A stretch of DNA of 10,827 bases from Acetobacteraceae bacterium. GTDB taxonomy: Bacteria > Pseudomonadota > Alphaproteobacteria > Acetobacterales > Acetobacteraceae. The DNA lies in contig JASHVB010000430.1 in assembly GCA_030039695.1 (NCBI GenBank), positions 1 to 10,827 of the forward strand, written 5' to 3'. Positions 1-6,985 of this stretch are shown piece by piece; the stretch's first letter is position 1; each line of letters opens with the position of its first letter. The notes under the pieces were generated by a model. That model was not told the DNA's origin. It saw only the letters and a program-made list of their open reading frames with translations, and did no database searches. The translations under genes and the position numbers were made by a program.

Positions 1-116
1 TACCACCCGCGACGCCGCATGCGCAGCGCGGTGACACCGGCGACAGCCGCCGAGAGCGGCGACAATAGCCGCGGCAACGTACCGTCGCACTGCCAGAATG
101 CCGGCGCCCGCCACAT
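1..116 (-). CDS. lpxK: Tetraacyldisaccharide 4'-kinase LpxK, N-terminal fragment (runs off the window)
   Basis: LpxK phosphorylates the 4' position of the tetraacyldisaccharide-1-phosphate lipid A precursor at the inner face of the cytoplasmic membrane. Only the first 38 codons are inside the window. They start MWRAPAFW and continue with a DG-TLPRLLSPLSA stretch and a basic MRRRGW end, which is the usual LpxK opening (R-APxFW, then a hydrophobic LL-PL membrane-associated helix, then an Arg-rich turn). The Walker A motif lies beyond the window. The ATG (116-114) begins one base after the waaA stop codon (120-118), so the two genes are surely cotranscribed and probably translationally coupled. 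The waaA-lpxK order is common in Alphaproteobacteria. The identification rests on a short stretch plus this context. Confidence 0.8.
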   Translation of the reverse strand, partial: MWRAPAFWQCDGTLPRLLSPLSAAVAGVTALRMRRRGW

Positions 117-117
117 C

Positions 118-1398
118 TCAACCGCACCGGTCAAGCAACGCTCGCAGCGCGCCCGCCGTACGCACCACCACATCGCTATGGTGCCGCACAGCGGCTCCTG
201 CGCGGCACCCCATCGCGCGGACCGCTTGAGGATCGCCAAGCTTTGCTGCAACGAAGTCGGTGAGCGCGGACGCGTCGGTCACCACCTCAAGCGCATTGGC
301 CCGCCGCAGTAGCACCACATGCTCCGCGAAATTCGCGGTGTGCGGACCGGCGGCGATCGCGCAGCCCAACCGTGCGGGCTCCAACGGGTTCTGCCCGCCG
401 CCGGGTGGAAGCAGGCTGCGACCGACAAACACGATGCGGGCGAGGCGGTACCACAGGCCCATTTCGCCCAGCGTGTCGGCGATCCAGATGCCAGCTTCTG
501 GCGGCGCTTCGCCCTGGCTGCGGCGGCGGGTGGTGAGCGGCGCCGCCTCCACCGCGATCGTCGCGCCGCGCTCCGGATGTCGCGGCGCGACGATGGTCAG
601 CAGGTCCGGATGACGCTCCACCAGAGCGCGGTGTACCGCGCATGCGACGGCCTCCTCGCCGGGATGCGTACTCGCCGCCAGCCACAACGGCCGTCCCTTG
701 AGCAGCTCGGTCAGCCGCACCAGCTCGGCATCGTCGACCGGCAGCGGCGCCGCAGCGAATTTGAGGTCGGCAGGCGGGTCCAGGTTCGCGGCGCCAAGGC
801 GGCGCAGATGCCTCGCGTCCTCCTCGCTGCGCGGCTGAATGCGCAGGAACATGCTGAGGATTTCGCGGGCAAACTGCGGTGTGCGCTGCCAGCGGGCAAA
901 GCTCCGGGCGGACATGCGGGCGTTGCACAGCATCAACGGGATGCCCCGGGCCTTGCAGGCGGCGAGCAGATTGGGCCAGAGCTCGCTCTCGACGAATGCC
1001 GCCGCATCGGGCCGCCAGTGGTCGAGGAACCGCGCAACCCAGGCTGGCACGTCCAGCGGCACGAAGCGGTGCAGAACACGATGCTGCCCCTCCACCGCCA
1101 GCCGCTGTGCCAAGAGCGCGGCTGCGGTTAGCGTTCCCGTGGTGAACAATACCGTCAGGTCGCTCATATCCTGCAGAAGTCGTAGCAGCACGGGCAGAAC
1201 CGATGCGGTCTCCCCTACGCTCGCGGCGTGCAGCCAGAGCACCCGGCCGAGCGGGCGTCGCGTCGGCTCGATACCGCGGCGTTCGTTCAGCCGGCCTGGC
1301 GCTTCCTTGCCGCGCGCGAGACGCAGCCGCAGCAGCACACGAAGGCCCGGCGCGGCGAGCGTAGCGGTGCCAGCCCAGATCCGTGCCGACAGGCTCAT
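118..1398 (-). CDS. waaA: 3-deoxy-D-manno-octulosonic acid (Kdo) transferase, GT30 family
   Basis: This enzyme (also called KdtA) transfers Kdo from CMP-Kdo to the lipid A precursor at the cytoplasmic face of the inner membrane, the first step of LPS core assembly. The product is 426 residues, normal for the family. It has an N-terminal hydrophobic/basic anchor (about 1-30), the HAASVGE motif (57-63) whose Glu63 matches the catalytic base, FVESELWPNLL (135-145) and PRHPERG (272-278). The CMP-Kdo binding region is PPGGGQNPLEPA (331-342) followed by GPHTANF. An open frame extends upstream to 1569, but those 57 extra residues overlap the acyltransferase gene and do not look like a GT30 protein. 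The ATG at 1398 overlaps the upstream stop as ATGA and fits the family length. The gene is part of the acyltransferase-waaA-lpxK operon. Confidence 0.95.
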   Translation of the reverse strand: MSLSARIWAGTATLAAPGLRVLLRLRLARGKEAPGRLNERRGIEPTRRPLGRVLWLHAASVGETASVLPVLLRLLQDMSDLTVLFTTGTLTAAALLAQRLAVEGQHRVLHRFVPLDVPAWVARFLDHWRPDAAAFVESELWPNLLAACKARGIPLMLCNARMSARSFARWQRTPQFAREILSMFLRIQPRSEEDARHLRRLGAANLDPPADLKFAAAPLPVDDAELVRLTELLKGRPLWLAASTHPGEEAVACAVHRALVERHPDLLTIVAPRHPERGATIAVEAAPLTTRRRSQGEAPPEAGIWIADTLGEMGLWYRLARIVFVGRSLLPPGGGQNPLEPARLGCAIAAGPHTANFAEHVVLLRRANALEVVTDASALTDFVAAKLGDPQAVRAMGCRAGAAVRHHSDVVVRTAGALRALLDRCG

Positions 1399-2069
1399 GC
1401 CTCGCACAGCCGGTCGGCAAGATCGGCCGCCGCCGTCAGCGCCGCGCCGATCGCCGGGACCGCGTCCGCCCATCCTTTGCGCGTGATGTGGATCAGCGGT
1501 CCACACACCACGACACCGCGGCCGAACGGCTTTGGCACCAACATGCTGTCCCAGGTGCGCAGCGCCCAATGGCGTGTTGTCTGCGCCGCGCAGGGCAGCA
1601 CCGGCACGTCCGCCAACCCGGCGAGCTGCGCCGTGCCCGGCGCGGCTTCTCCGGCCGGTCCGCGTGGACCATCCGGGGTGATCGCCACGAGATCGCCGCT
1701 CTGCAGCAACCGCATCATGCTGCGCAGCCCAGCGGCACCGCCCCGCGAAGACGAGCCCGCCACGGTCTCCATCTGGAAGCGACGGATGACGTTGCCGATG
1801 AACTGTCCGTCGGCATGGTGGCTAACCAGCACGTGCACGCGGCGCGGCCGGTACTGTGGCCGGCGGCGCACGAGCAGCCACAGCATCGGCATCAGGGGCA
1901 AGCGGCAATGCCAGAACGCGACGATGGTCGGCGCGCCGCCGACCAGGGCGTCAAGGTGTTCTGCACCCTCGAGGCGCCAGCGAGTGGTGGCCAGTGCGAA
2001 GGCGAGGTAGCGGCCCAGCAGCCGGGCCAGCAGTGCCTGGACGACAGGGTGCCGCAGCAGTCGTTTCAT
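1395..2069 (-). CDS. Lysophospholipid acyltransferase family protein (DUF374)
   Basis: This is a 224-residue membrane-associated acyltransferase-like protein of the DUF374 group. Visible motifs are the VSHHADGQ block (82-89, His85 and Asp87 corresponding to the family HxD catalytic pair), the AGSSSRGG phosphate-binding-like segment (104-111) and TPDGPRGP (131-138), followed by a hydrophobic stretch. In Alphaproteobacteria this family commonly sits directly before waaA and lpxK, and a role in acylating lipid A or a related lipid is inferred from that context. The acyl donor and acceptor cannot be read from the sequence. I chose the ATG at 2069 (MKRLLRHP). An in-frame GTG at 2138 would add 23 residues with no family resemblance. 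No clear Shine-Dalgarno sequence precedes the ATG. The stop overlaps the waaA start by 4 bp. Confidence 0.85.
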   Translation of the reverse strand: MKRLLRHPVVQALLARLLGRYLAFALATTRWRLEGAEHLDALVGGAPTIVAFWHCRLPLMPMLWLLVRRRPQYRPRRVHVLVSHHADGQFIGNVIRRFQMETVAGSSSRGGAAGLRSMMRLLQSGDLVAITPDGPRGPAGEAAPGTAQLAGLADVPVLPCAAQTTRHWALRTWDSMLVPKPFGRGVVVCGPLIHITRKGWADAVPAIGAALTAAADLADRLCEA

Positions 2070-2178
2070 TGCGCGGTCGCGGTAGCATGCGCATGTGGCC
2101 GGGGGAATGGCCGCGCGCTGCCTGTGCTCGTAGATCACCAGCCGCAGCGGCCGAACCGCGATCGCAGCGCTCGACCGG

Positions 2179-3018
2179 CTAGAGAATGTCCAGGCCCTGC
2201 TTGCTCCGCGGCGGTGGATGCGACGCGTCGATCTCGGCCAGGTCTTCGGCCGTCAGCATGATGGCGCCGGCGGCGGCGTTCTCGCGCACGTGTGCGGGAT
2301 TGGTCGCCTTGGGGATCGAGATCACCGACCCGGTGCGCAGGCTCCAGGCGATGGCGATCTGCGCTGGCGTGGCGTCGTGGCGCTTCGCGATGGAGGCCAG
2401 GGCCTTGGAACGCAGCAGCCGCCCACCCTGGCCGACTGGCGAATAGGCCATGATTGGCATGGACTGACGCGCGCACCACGGCAGAAGATCGAATTCGATC
2501 CCGCGCGTGTCGGGGTTGTACAAGACTTGGTCGGTGGCGCACGCCGTGCCGTTTCGTAGCGATGACACTTGCCTCATCCCGGCGGTGTCGAAGTTCGATA
2601 CGCCCCAATAATGGATCTTGCCGGCCGCCTTCAGCGCTTCGAATGCTTCCACGGTTTCCGACAACGGATGGCTGCCCGGCCAGTGCAACAAATAGAGATC
2701 GATGCGGTCGGTGCGCAGCCGCTTCAGGCTGCGCTCGCAGGCCGCCGGCACACCGGTTCGCGAGGCGTTATGCGGATAGACCTTGCTGACGAGGAATAGC
2801 TCGTCGCGTCGGCCGGCGATCGCGTCAGCGATCATCTCTTCGGCGCCGCCGTTGCCGTACATCTCGGCGGTGTCAATCAGCGTCATGCCGAGGTCGATGC
2901 CGAGCATCAGCGCCGCGATTTCCGGCTGCTTCAATCGGCCGCTTTCACCCATGTGCCAAGTACCCTGCCCGAGCGCGGGCACCTCGAGGCCATCGGGCAG
3001 GCGCACGGTGCGGGTCAT
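2179..3018 (-). CDS. Aldo/keto reductase, YeaE-like
   Basis: This is an NADPH-dependent aldo/keto reductase of 279 residues with a complete (beta/alpha)8 pattern. The catalytic tetrad is visible: Asp49 and Tyr54 in IDTAEMYGNG, Lys79 in LVSKVYP and His112 in LLHWPG. The C-terminal cofactor segment reads SIPKATNPAHVRENAAA (234-250). The opening (LPALGQGTW-like) and the CATDQVLYN, RGIEFDLLPWC and MAYSPVGQGGRL blocks closely follow E. coli YeaE as I recall it, a methylglyoxal-reducing AKR; the in vivo substrate here is unknown. The frame is open to 3159, but the extra 47 residues are low-complexity and unlike the family, so the ATG at 3018 is preferred. The gene lies 154 bp downstream of the dipeptidase and 109 bp upstream of the acyltransferase, so cotranscription is possible but not shown. 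Confidence 0.9.
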   Translation of the reverse strand: MTRTVRLPDGLEVPALGQGTWHMGESGRLKQPEIAALMLGIDLGMTLIDTAEMYGNGGAEEMIADAIAGRRDELFLVSKVYPHNASRTGVPAACERSLKRLRTDRIDLYLLHWPGSHPLSETVEAFEALKAAGKIHYWGVSNFDTAGMRQVSSLRNGTACATDQVLYNPDTRGIEFDLLPWCARQSMPIMAYSPVGQGGRLLRSKALASIAKRHDATPAQIAIAWSLRTGSVISIPKATNPAHVRENAAAGAIMLTAEDLAEIDASHPPPRSKQGLDIL

Positions 3019-3103
3019 CGTGACATGGTCCGGTGCGTCAGCGCGGGCCTCCGGATCATGGCGGGCGCAGTCTGCCCCGGCGAACTGGTCGGGGACTCGC
3101 GAT

Positions 3104-3139
3104 TCACGACTTTCGGGCCCGCATGAAGAAGGGTCGTGA
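3104..3139. repeat. Inverted repeat between dipeptidase and aldo/keto reductase genes
   Basis: A perfect 7-bp inverted repeat, TCACGAC at 3104-3110 and GTCGTGA at 3133-3139, encloses 22 bp that contain a GGGCCC core. It lies 34 bp below the dipeptidase stop codon and 85 bp above the reductase start. It could be an operator or a weak attenuating hairpin. There is no U-tract on either strand, so it is not a typical terminator, and chance is not excluded in such GC-rich DNA. Confidence 0.25.
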
Positions 3140-3172
3140 CTGCCGGCCCGCGTCGGCATGATGTGGGGAGAG

Positions 3173-4201
3173 TCATCCCGCCTTCTCCTCCGTAATACGC
3201 ATCACGCGCAGAAAATTACCGCCCCACAGCGCGGCAAGCGCGCTACGGTCGTAGCCGCGCTGGTGTAGCTCGGCTGTGATGTTGGCGCTGTCGCCGGCGT
3301 TCATCCAGCCGGCGAACCCGCCGCCGCCATCAAAATCCGACGATATGCCAACGTGATCCAGGCCGATCCGCCGCACCGCGTAATCGACATGGTCGGCGAA
3401 GTCAGCGGTGGTTACCTGGTCCGCCTTCGCGTCCTTCTTCAGGAACGACGGTACCGCGGTGATCTGGATCACGCCACCCACGTCGCGCAGGGCGTCCAAC
3501 TGTGAGTCGTCCATGTTGCGGGGATGATCGCACAGCGCCTTGATGCAGGAATGTGTCGACACGATCGGCGTGCGCGAGACGTCCGCCGCCTGCAGCATCG
3601 ACGTGCGCGAGACATGCGCGACATCCACCATCATCCCCAATCTGTTCAATTCAGCGATCGCAGCGCGGCCGAGCGCCGACAGCCCACCATGCTCCTCGGG
3701 TGCATCGTTCAGGTCCTGGCGTGGATTGCAGGAGTCCGCCAGCGCGTTGTGTCCGTTGTGCGTCAGCGTCAGGTAGCGCGCCCCCAACGCGCGAAACCGC
3801 GCCAGCCGCGACAGGTCGGTGCCCATCGCAAAGCCGTTCTCCACCACTGGCACCACGGCCAGTACGCGATCACGCCGCGCTGCCTCAATCGCCGCGACGC
3901 TGCTCGCGATGCGTGCGGTGATGCCGGACTCGGTACGACCCATCGCGTTGATCGTCTGCAGCATGGCTATCGCGCGCTCGAACGCCGCGTTCTCCGTCTC
4001 CGGCGAACGCGCGGCCTGCGGCACATAAGCGACAAAACAGCCGACCCAGAGACCGCCGCGCTCCATCTTCGGCAGATCGACGCAGCGGCGTCCGTCCTCG
4101 AAGGGACCGGGACCGGTGGGCCATGGAATGTCGATGTGGCTGTCGAGCGTCAGCAGCGACCGGTGTAATGCAAGCGGGTCTGTCTGGATGGCGTCGTTCA
4201 T
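3173..4201 (-). CDS. Membrane dipeptidase, peptidase family M19 (renal dipeptidase-like)
   Basis: This is a binuclear zinc dipeptidase-type amidohydrolase of 342 residues. The metal ligands expected from the mammalian renal dipeptidase are all present: His22 and Asp24 in LDSHIDIP, Glu121 in VVENGF, His196 in VDVAHVS and His217 in VSTHSC. The active-site Asp289 lies in GISSDFDGGGG, and the family C-terminal GGNFLRV block is at 327-333. Substrates in this family include L- and D-containing dipeptides; the one used here is unknown. No signal peptide is seen, so a cytoplasmic enzyme is likely. The ATG at 4201 is preceded by GAGAGA (4202-4207). The frame is open to 4291, but the added 30 residues are not family-like. 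This is probably the first gene of the leftward series. Confidence 0.92.
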   Translation of the reverse strand: MNDAIQTDPLALHRSLLTLDSHIDIPWPTGPGPFEDGRRCVDLPKMERGGLWVGCFVAYVPQAARSPETENAAFERAIAMLQTINAMGRTESGITARIASSVAAIEAARRDRVLAVVPVVENGFAMGTDLSRLARFRALGARYLTLTHNGHNALADSCNPRQDLNDAPEEHGGLSALGRAAIAELNRLGMMVDVAHVSRTSMLQAADVSRTPIVSTHSCIKALCDHPRNMDDSQLDALRDVGGVIQITAVPSFLKKDAKADQVTTADFADHVDYAVRRIGLDHVGISSDFDGGGGFAGWMNAGDSANITAELHQRGYDRSALAALWGGNFLRVMRITEEKAG

Positions 4202-4225
4202 TCTCTCACGCTTGCAGATATCCGC

Positions 4226-4253
4226 GTGATACGGAAGGGGAGGGTTCCTGCAA
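4226..4253 (-). promoter_or_regulatory. Candidate sigma-70-type promoter for the dipeptidase gene
   Basis: Read on the minus strand, TTGCAG (4253-4248) and TATCAC (4231-4226) are separated by 16 bp and each match the consensus hexamers at four of six positions. Transcription would start near 4219, giving a short leader that contains the GAGAGA ribosome-binding site. This is a pattern match only. Confidence 0.3.
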
Positions 4254-4323
4254 ACGGATTCGTTCCTGAGGGGAAGGCGACCGGAGGCCATCGCGGCGGT
4301 GCCTGGCCGCGCTGATCTGCCTC

Positions 4324-4911
4324 ATGCTGCCGAGCGCCGGCCGCGCCTTGGCGGACGCTCACACGATCGGATCCTCGGTGGTGTCCTGCGAACAGCCTGG
4401 CGACTGTCTGATGCGGCATCAGAGCTGGGTGCTGCCACCCGCCGCCGGCCGTCCTCGCGCGGCGTTGGAAGTGCAGCGCCGCGGTGACTCGCTCGTGCCG
4501 GTGGTGACGCTGCGCGGGTTGACCGCAGAGCAAGCGATCGGCGCCATGTTGGCGCTGAAGCCGGCGGTCGGTGCGTCGTTCGACGACGGGCCGAAGTCGG
4601 ACCTGAACTGTGGACTGTATGGCGCGGCGATCGTCTATGCGCCGCAAGGGGATGCTGTGCGACGGACCGCCGCCAAGCTGCCAGCCGCGCGCAGCGTGAC
4701 AATCCGCGTGCAGTTCATCGTGCCCGGCTTCATGACGCTGCCGGAGCAGCAGCGCACGGCGGTGCTAGAGGAGACGCCGCAGGCGCTGGCGCGGTCCCTG
4801 CGGTTGGGCCGGCGGGCGCGGCGCGGCCGGCATCAGCGGGGCTGGATTGGCGTGGGTTCTTGGATCGCGTGCTGCGAGCGTTCGGGTTCAAGAACGGTAT
4901 GGCGGATCTGA
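4324..4911 (+). CDS. Secreted-looking protein of unknown family, frame probably disrupted at both ends
   Basis: I do not recognise the family. The open frame from ATG 4324 gives 195 residues with Cys pairs in SCEQPGDC and a later LNCG, and a middle portion with ordinary protein composition. Two things are wrong with it as it stands. First, reading upstream in the same frame from 4294 gives an Arg-rich start and hydrophobic core (RRCLAALICLMLPSAGRALA) that looks like a signal peptide with an Ala-x-Ala cleavage site. No ATG, GTG or TTG exists in that frame after the stop at 4267, so ATG 4324 would cut the signal in half. Second, from about 4790 the frame turns into Arg/Gly-rich nonsense, while another frame reads LDWRGFLDRVLRAFGFKNG and ends at TGA 4932-4934. 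The intact gene was probably about 4280-4934. A decayed gene or assembly indels are both possible. Confidence 0.5.
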   Translation: MLPSAGRALADAHTIGSSVVSCEQPGDCLMRHQSWVLPPAAGRPRAALEVQRRGDSLVPVVTLRGLTAEQAIGAMLALKPAVGASFDDGPKSDLNCGLYGAAIVYAPQGDAVRRTAAKLPAARSVTIRVQFIVPGFMTLPEQQRTAVLEETPQALARSLRLGRRARRGRHQRGWIGVGSWIACCERSGSRTVWRI

Positions 4912-4934
4912 TGGTGCGGTTCGCCACTCACTGA

Positions 4935-5009
4935 CGTCATCGCGAGGCGCGCGGCGTCGACGCGATCTCCCGCAGGGAACGCTTGGGTGCTGCGGGCCTC
5001 GCAACGACG
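4935..5009. repeat. 75-bp double palindrome (REP/BIME-like intergenic repeat)
   Basis: The outer arms CGTCATCGCGAGGC (4935-4948) and GCCTCGCAACGACG (4996-5009) pair over 14 positions apart from one mismatch and one G-U wobble. The inner arms CCCGCAG (4969-4975) and CTGCGGG (4990-4996) pair perfectly. The outer sequence resembles the dispersed CGTCATTGCGAGG-type palindromes found in many proteobacterial intergenic regions. It begins directly after the TGA at 4932-4934, the inferred true end of the upstream gene, and lies between two convergent genes. It may therefore act as a bidirectional terminator or transcript-stabilising stem. Confidence 0.6.
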
Positions 5010-5025
5010 CGAACCGGCGGTGATG

Positions 5026-5295
5026 CTAACCCCCGGATAGCGCCCCCACGATGTAGATCTCATCGCCGTCGCGCACCGGCACGGCGATCGTCCGCGCATC
5101 CGATTCGTTCACGAAACACCGCATATGCCGCCGCACCCGGTCCTGCTCGTCGACCACCCGAAATCGAATGCCGGGAAATCTCCGTTCGAGATCGTCCAGC
5201 ACTTGCCCGAGTGTTTCACCGTTTGCCTGTAGTTCCGGCACGCCGCGCGTGTAGCTTTGCAGCAGCGCCGCCAGGCGCACCGCGACGGTACTCAT
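5026..5295 (-). CDS. MoaD/ThiS-family small sulfur-carrier (ubiquitin-fold) protein
   Basis: The product is 89 residues, the size of MoaD/ThiS proteins, with the beta-grasp pattern (VAVRLAALLQSY, then ETLGQVLDDLERRFPGI, then VRDGDEIYIVGALSGG). It ends in the Gly88-Gly89 tail that in this family is adenylated by an E1-like enzyme and converted to a thiocarboxylate. It is not placed with moaE, thiG or any E1-like gene in this window, so molybdopterin or thiazole synthesis is not supported. Its start overlaps the stop of the beta-propeller gene as ATGA, which implies translational coupling and a shared job. It may be a dedicated sulfur donor or a protein-modifying tag for an unidentified partner; that part is inference. 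Confidence 0.85.
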   Translation of the reverse strand: MSTVAVRLAALLQSYTRGVPELQANGETLGQVLDDLERRFPGIRFRVVDEQDRVRRHMRCFVNESDARTIAVPVRDGDEIYIVGALSGG

Positions 5296-6446
5296 GTCAG
5301 CGCTGCCTCCACAGCGTAGATCTCAGGCAGATCGCGCGCGAGACAGCGCCAGTGTGCGCCCTCATCGGTGCTGGCCCACACACCGCCGGATGTGGTCCCG
5401 AAATAGAGACCCACCGGCGTCAGCGGATCAGCGCTGAACGATTGGCGCTTCACCGTGAACCACGCCTGCTCTCTCGGCAGCCCTTCATCTAATCGCTGCC
5501 AGCTCGCACCCGCGTCGCGCGTCGCATATACCGCCGGACGACCGCCGGGGCTGACGCGCGGCCACACTGTCGAGCCGTCCATCGGAATCACCCAGACTGT
5601 ATCCGGATCGCGCGGATGCAACGCCAGCGGCAGGCCAATGTCGCCGATGTCAGCCGGCATGTTTTCGCCGATGCGAACCCAGGTTTCGTCCGGCAGGTCC
5701 ATGCGATATATGCCGCAGTGGTTCTGCTGGTACAGCCGATCCGGTCGCAGCGGATGCAGCATGACGCGATGCGGGTCCTGACCGTATTCCGGGTACGGAT
5801 CGGGGAAGAAATCGGCGCGGCAGCCTTTGTTGAGCGGCCGCCACTGCGCGCCCCTGTCGTCGCTGACGAAGAACCCGCCGCCGGACATGCCGACATACAT
5901 CCGATTGCGGTTGCGCGGATCGATCAGCACCGAGTGCAGTTTAGGGCCGTCCGGCGTGCCGTCTTGCTCGCCACCGGTCCAGGTGTCGAGCATCGCATGG
6001 TTGTTGAGGCCGGCGACGCCTTCCCAGCGCCGGCCGCCATCCTCCGAGCGGAACAATCCTTGCGGCGAGGTGCCCGCGTACCAGACATCCGGTTCGCTCT
6101 CGTGCCCCGAGGTGAGCCAGAACACGTGATTGACCGCGCGCGCTCGCTGGCCGACAGCCGCTTTGGGGAATTGCGGCGGATGTTCCGCCTCCTGCCAGGT
6201 CTCGCCGAAATCGGTCGATCGGAATACGGTCGGGCCGAGATGGCCCGTACTCGCCGCCATCAGCATGGTGCGGCGGTCGCGCGGATCCAGCACGAGGTGA
6301 TGGATGACGTGGCCGAGGAAACGCGGGCCGTGGATCGCGAAGGTTTCGCGGGTGGCGTCTGCGTGCAGGATGAAGGCGCCTTTGCGCGTCGCGACCAGGA
6401 GCAATACGTGGTCAGGTTGGGTCGTGCGCTGGGGTGCTGTTGCCAT
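5292..6446 (-). CDS. BNR/Asp-box repeat beta-propeller protein (sialidase-/VPS10-like fold), cytoplasmic
   Basis: This 384-residue protein carries five Asp-box motifs (S/T-x-D-x-G-x-x-W): 77-84 STDFGETW, 134-141 SEDGGRRW, 195-202 SDDRGAQW, 309-316 TRDAGASW and 359-366 STDEGAHW. They are spaced as in beta-propellers of the exo-sialidase/YCF48/VPS10 type. Such proteins are often labelled exo-alpha-sialidase, but I see no sialidase arginine triad that can be assigned with confidence. It opens with HVLLLVATRKGAFIL and has no signal peptide, unlike secreted sialidases, so a scaffold or binding role in the cytoplasm is more likely. ATG 6446 is favoured over ATG 6452 and the upstream ATG at 6527, because a perfect AAAGGAGG lies 6 bp before it. 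It is the first gene of a coupled pair with the MoaD-like gene. Confidence 0.85.
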   Translation of the reverse strand: MATAPQRTTQPDHVLLLVATRKGAFILHADATRETFAIHGPRFLGHVIHHLVLDPRDRRTMLMAASTGHLGPTVFRSTDFGETWQEAEHPPQFPKAAVGQRARAVNHVFWLTSGHESEPDVWYAGTSPQGLFRSEDGGRRWEGVAGLNNHAMLDTWTGGEQDGTPDGPKLHSVLIDPRNRNRMYVGMSGGGFFVSDDRGAQWRPLNKGCRADFFPDPYPEYGQDPHRVMLHPLRPDRLYQQNHCGIYRMDLPDETWVRIGENMPADIGDIGLPLALHPRDPDTVWVIPMDGSTVWPRVSPGGRPAVYATRDAGASWQRLDEGLPREQAWFTVKRQSFSADPLTPVGLYFGTTSGGVWASTDEGAHWRCLARDLPEIYAVEAALT

Positions 6447-6452
6447 GGGCAT

Positions 6453-6460
6453 CCTCCTTT
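6453..6460 (-). promoter_or_regulatory. Strong ribosome-binding site of the beta-propeller gene
   Basis: On the minus strand AAAGGAGG ends at 6453. It directly abuts the ATG at 6452 (too close to use) and is 6 bp from the ATG at 6446, which decides the start. It is the best Shine-Dalgarno match in the window and suggests high translation of this pair. Confidence 0.7.
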
Positions 6461-6723
6461 GGACCGGGTTCGATGCGATGTTCGCCCTGGCCTGTTCTCG
6501 TTTGTATTCCTTCTCGCGGGCCTTCATTGCATGCGACAGAACGTTAGGAAACGGGCTGCGGCGGGTTGCGAGCTTACCGGAGACCGTGCCCGTCGATTTG
6601 ACTATAGTTTATGCAGTCTCCCCGGTGGCTGGATAGACCAGAGACAGCGCGATTGTCACGCCGTTGGTGTGTCGGCTCTTCAGGCGACGCATGTGAGCAG
6701 CGGTCACCGCCGCGGATAGGGAC

Positions 6724-6768
6724 CATGACGCACGGGGGCCGGCCATGCTTTGGCTCCGGTGCGTCGTG
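6724..6768. repeat. Long imperfect hairpin upstream of the rhodanese-selD unit
   Basis: Bases 6724-6733 pair with 6759-6768 (10 bp, one G-U). After a 1x1 mismatch, 6735-6740 pair with 6752-6757 (6 bp, one G-U), leaving an 11-base loop. No U-tract follows. It could be part of a structured leader or small RNA, or a terminator for an unseen transcript. Confidence 0.4.
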
Positions 6769-6908
6769 TTGCGATGCTGTCCGCAATAGCTGCCGGGCTC
6801 TCGATTCAACACCGCGGTACCTGCAGAATGTTCAATTGCGCCAATCAGGGGATCGCTGATACGGCGGTTCGCAGCGCAGGCTTGTGCCACGAGCTCCGAG
6901 GGCGGAGA

Positions 6909-6936
6909 CCGGAAGGATAGCCAAATATCCCTCCGG
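6909..6936. repeat. 11-bp inverted repeat 58 bp before the rhodanese start
   Basis: CCGGAAGGATA (6909-6919) and TATCCCTCCGG (6926-6936) are inverted copies with one mismatch around a 6-base loop. A smaller hairpin, CTCCG-AGGG-CGGAG (6894-6907), lies immediately before it. The placement suits either an operator for a dimeric regulator or a leader RNA stem. There is no U-tract. Confidence 0.45.
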
Positions 6937-6980
6937 CCTATACAGACCTCGCCACACGATCGTGACAGGGTGAATGCCCT

Positions 6981-6985
6981 AGGAG
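6981..6985 (+). promoter_or_regulatory. Ribosome-binding site of the rhodanese gene
   Basis: AGGAG followed after 8 bp by ATG 6994. It lies inside the open frame that begins at GTG 6970, so it supports starting at the ATG rather than the GTG. Confidence 0.6.

Larger units (their letters stand above)
6461..6980. other. Gene-free stretch between divergent units, with several strong hairpins
   Basis: No convincing gene was found on either strand; the open frames here are low-complexity or antisense to the rhodanese gene. The stretch must contain the promoters of both the beta-propeller/MoaD pair (leftward) and the rhodanese-selD pair (rightward), though no clear pair of hexamers stands out. On the minus strand a TATAGT lies near 6603-6608. 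Hairpins occur at 6724-6768, 6894-6907 and 6909-6936, with a weaker one (ATCAG/CTGAT) at 6844-6860. I looked for a tRNA-Sec or other tRNA and saw none. Confidence 0.4.

Noticed and set aside
1399..1569. 57-residue N-terminal extension of the Kdo transferase
   Set aside because: It lies entirely within the acyltransferase gene in another frame, is Gly/Arg-rich and unlike GT30 proteins; the ATGA overlap at 1395-1398 gives a natural start.
3524..4168. 214-codon plus-strand open frame
   Set aside because: It is antisense to the M19 dipeptidase, whose five metal ligands and active-site Asp are all present on the other strand.
5292..6446. Secreted exo-sialidase
   Set aside because: Asp boxes only show the propeller fold; there is no signal peptide and no catalytic arginine triad that I can assign.
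5616..6719. 367-codon open frame on the plus strand
   Set aside because: It runs antisense to the beta-propeller gene, has no family-like motifs, and is the kind of long shadow frame that GC-rich genes produce.
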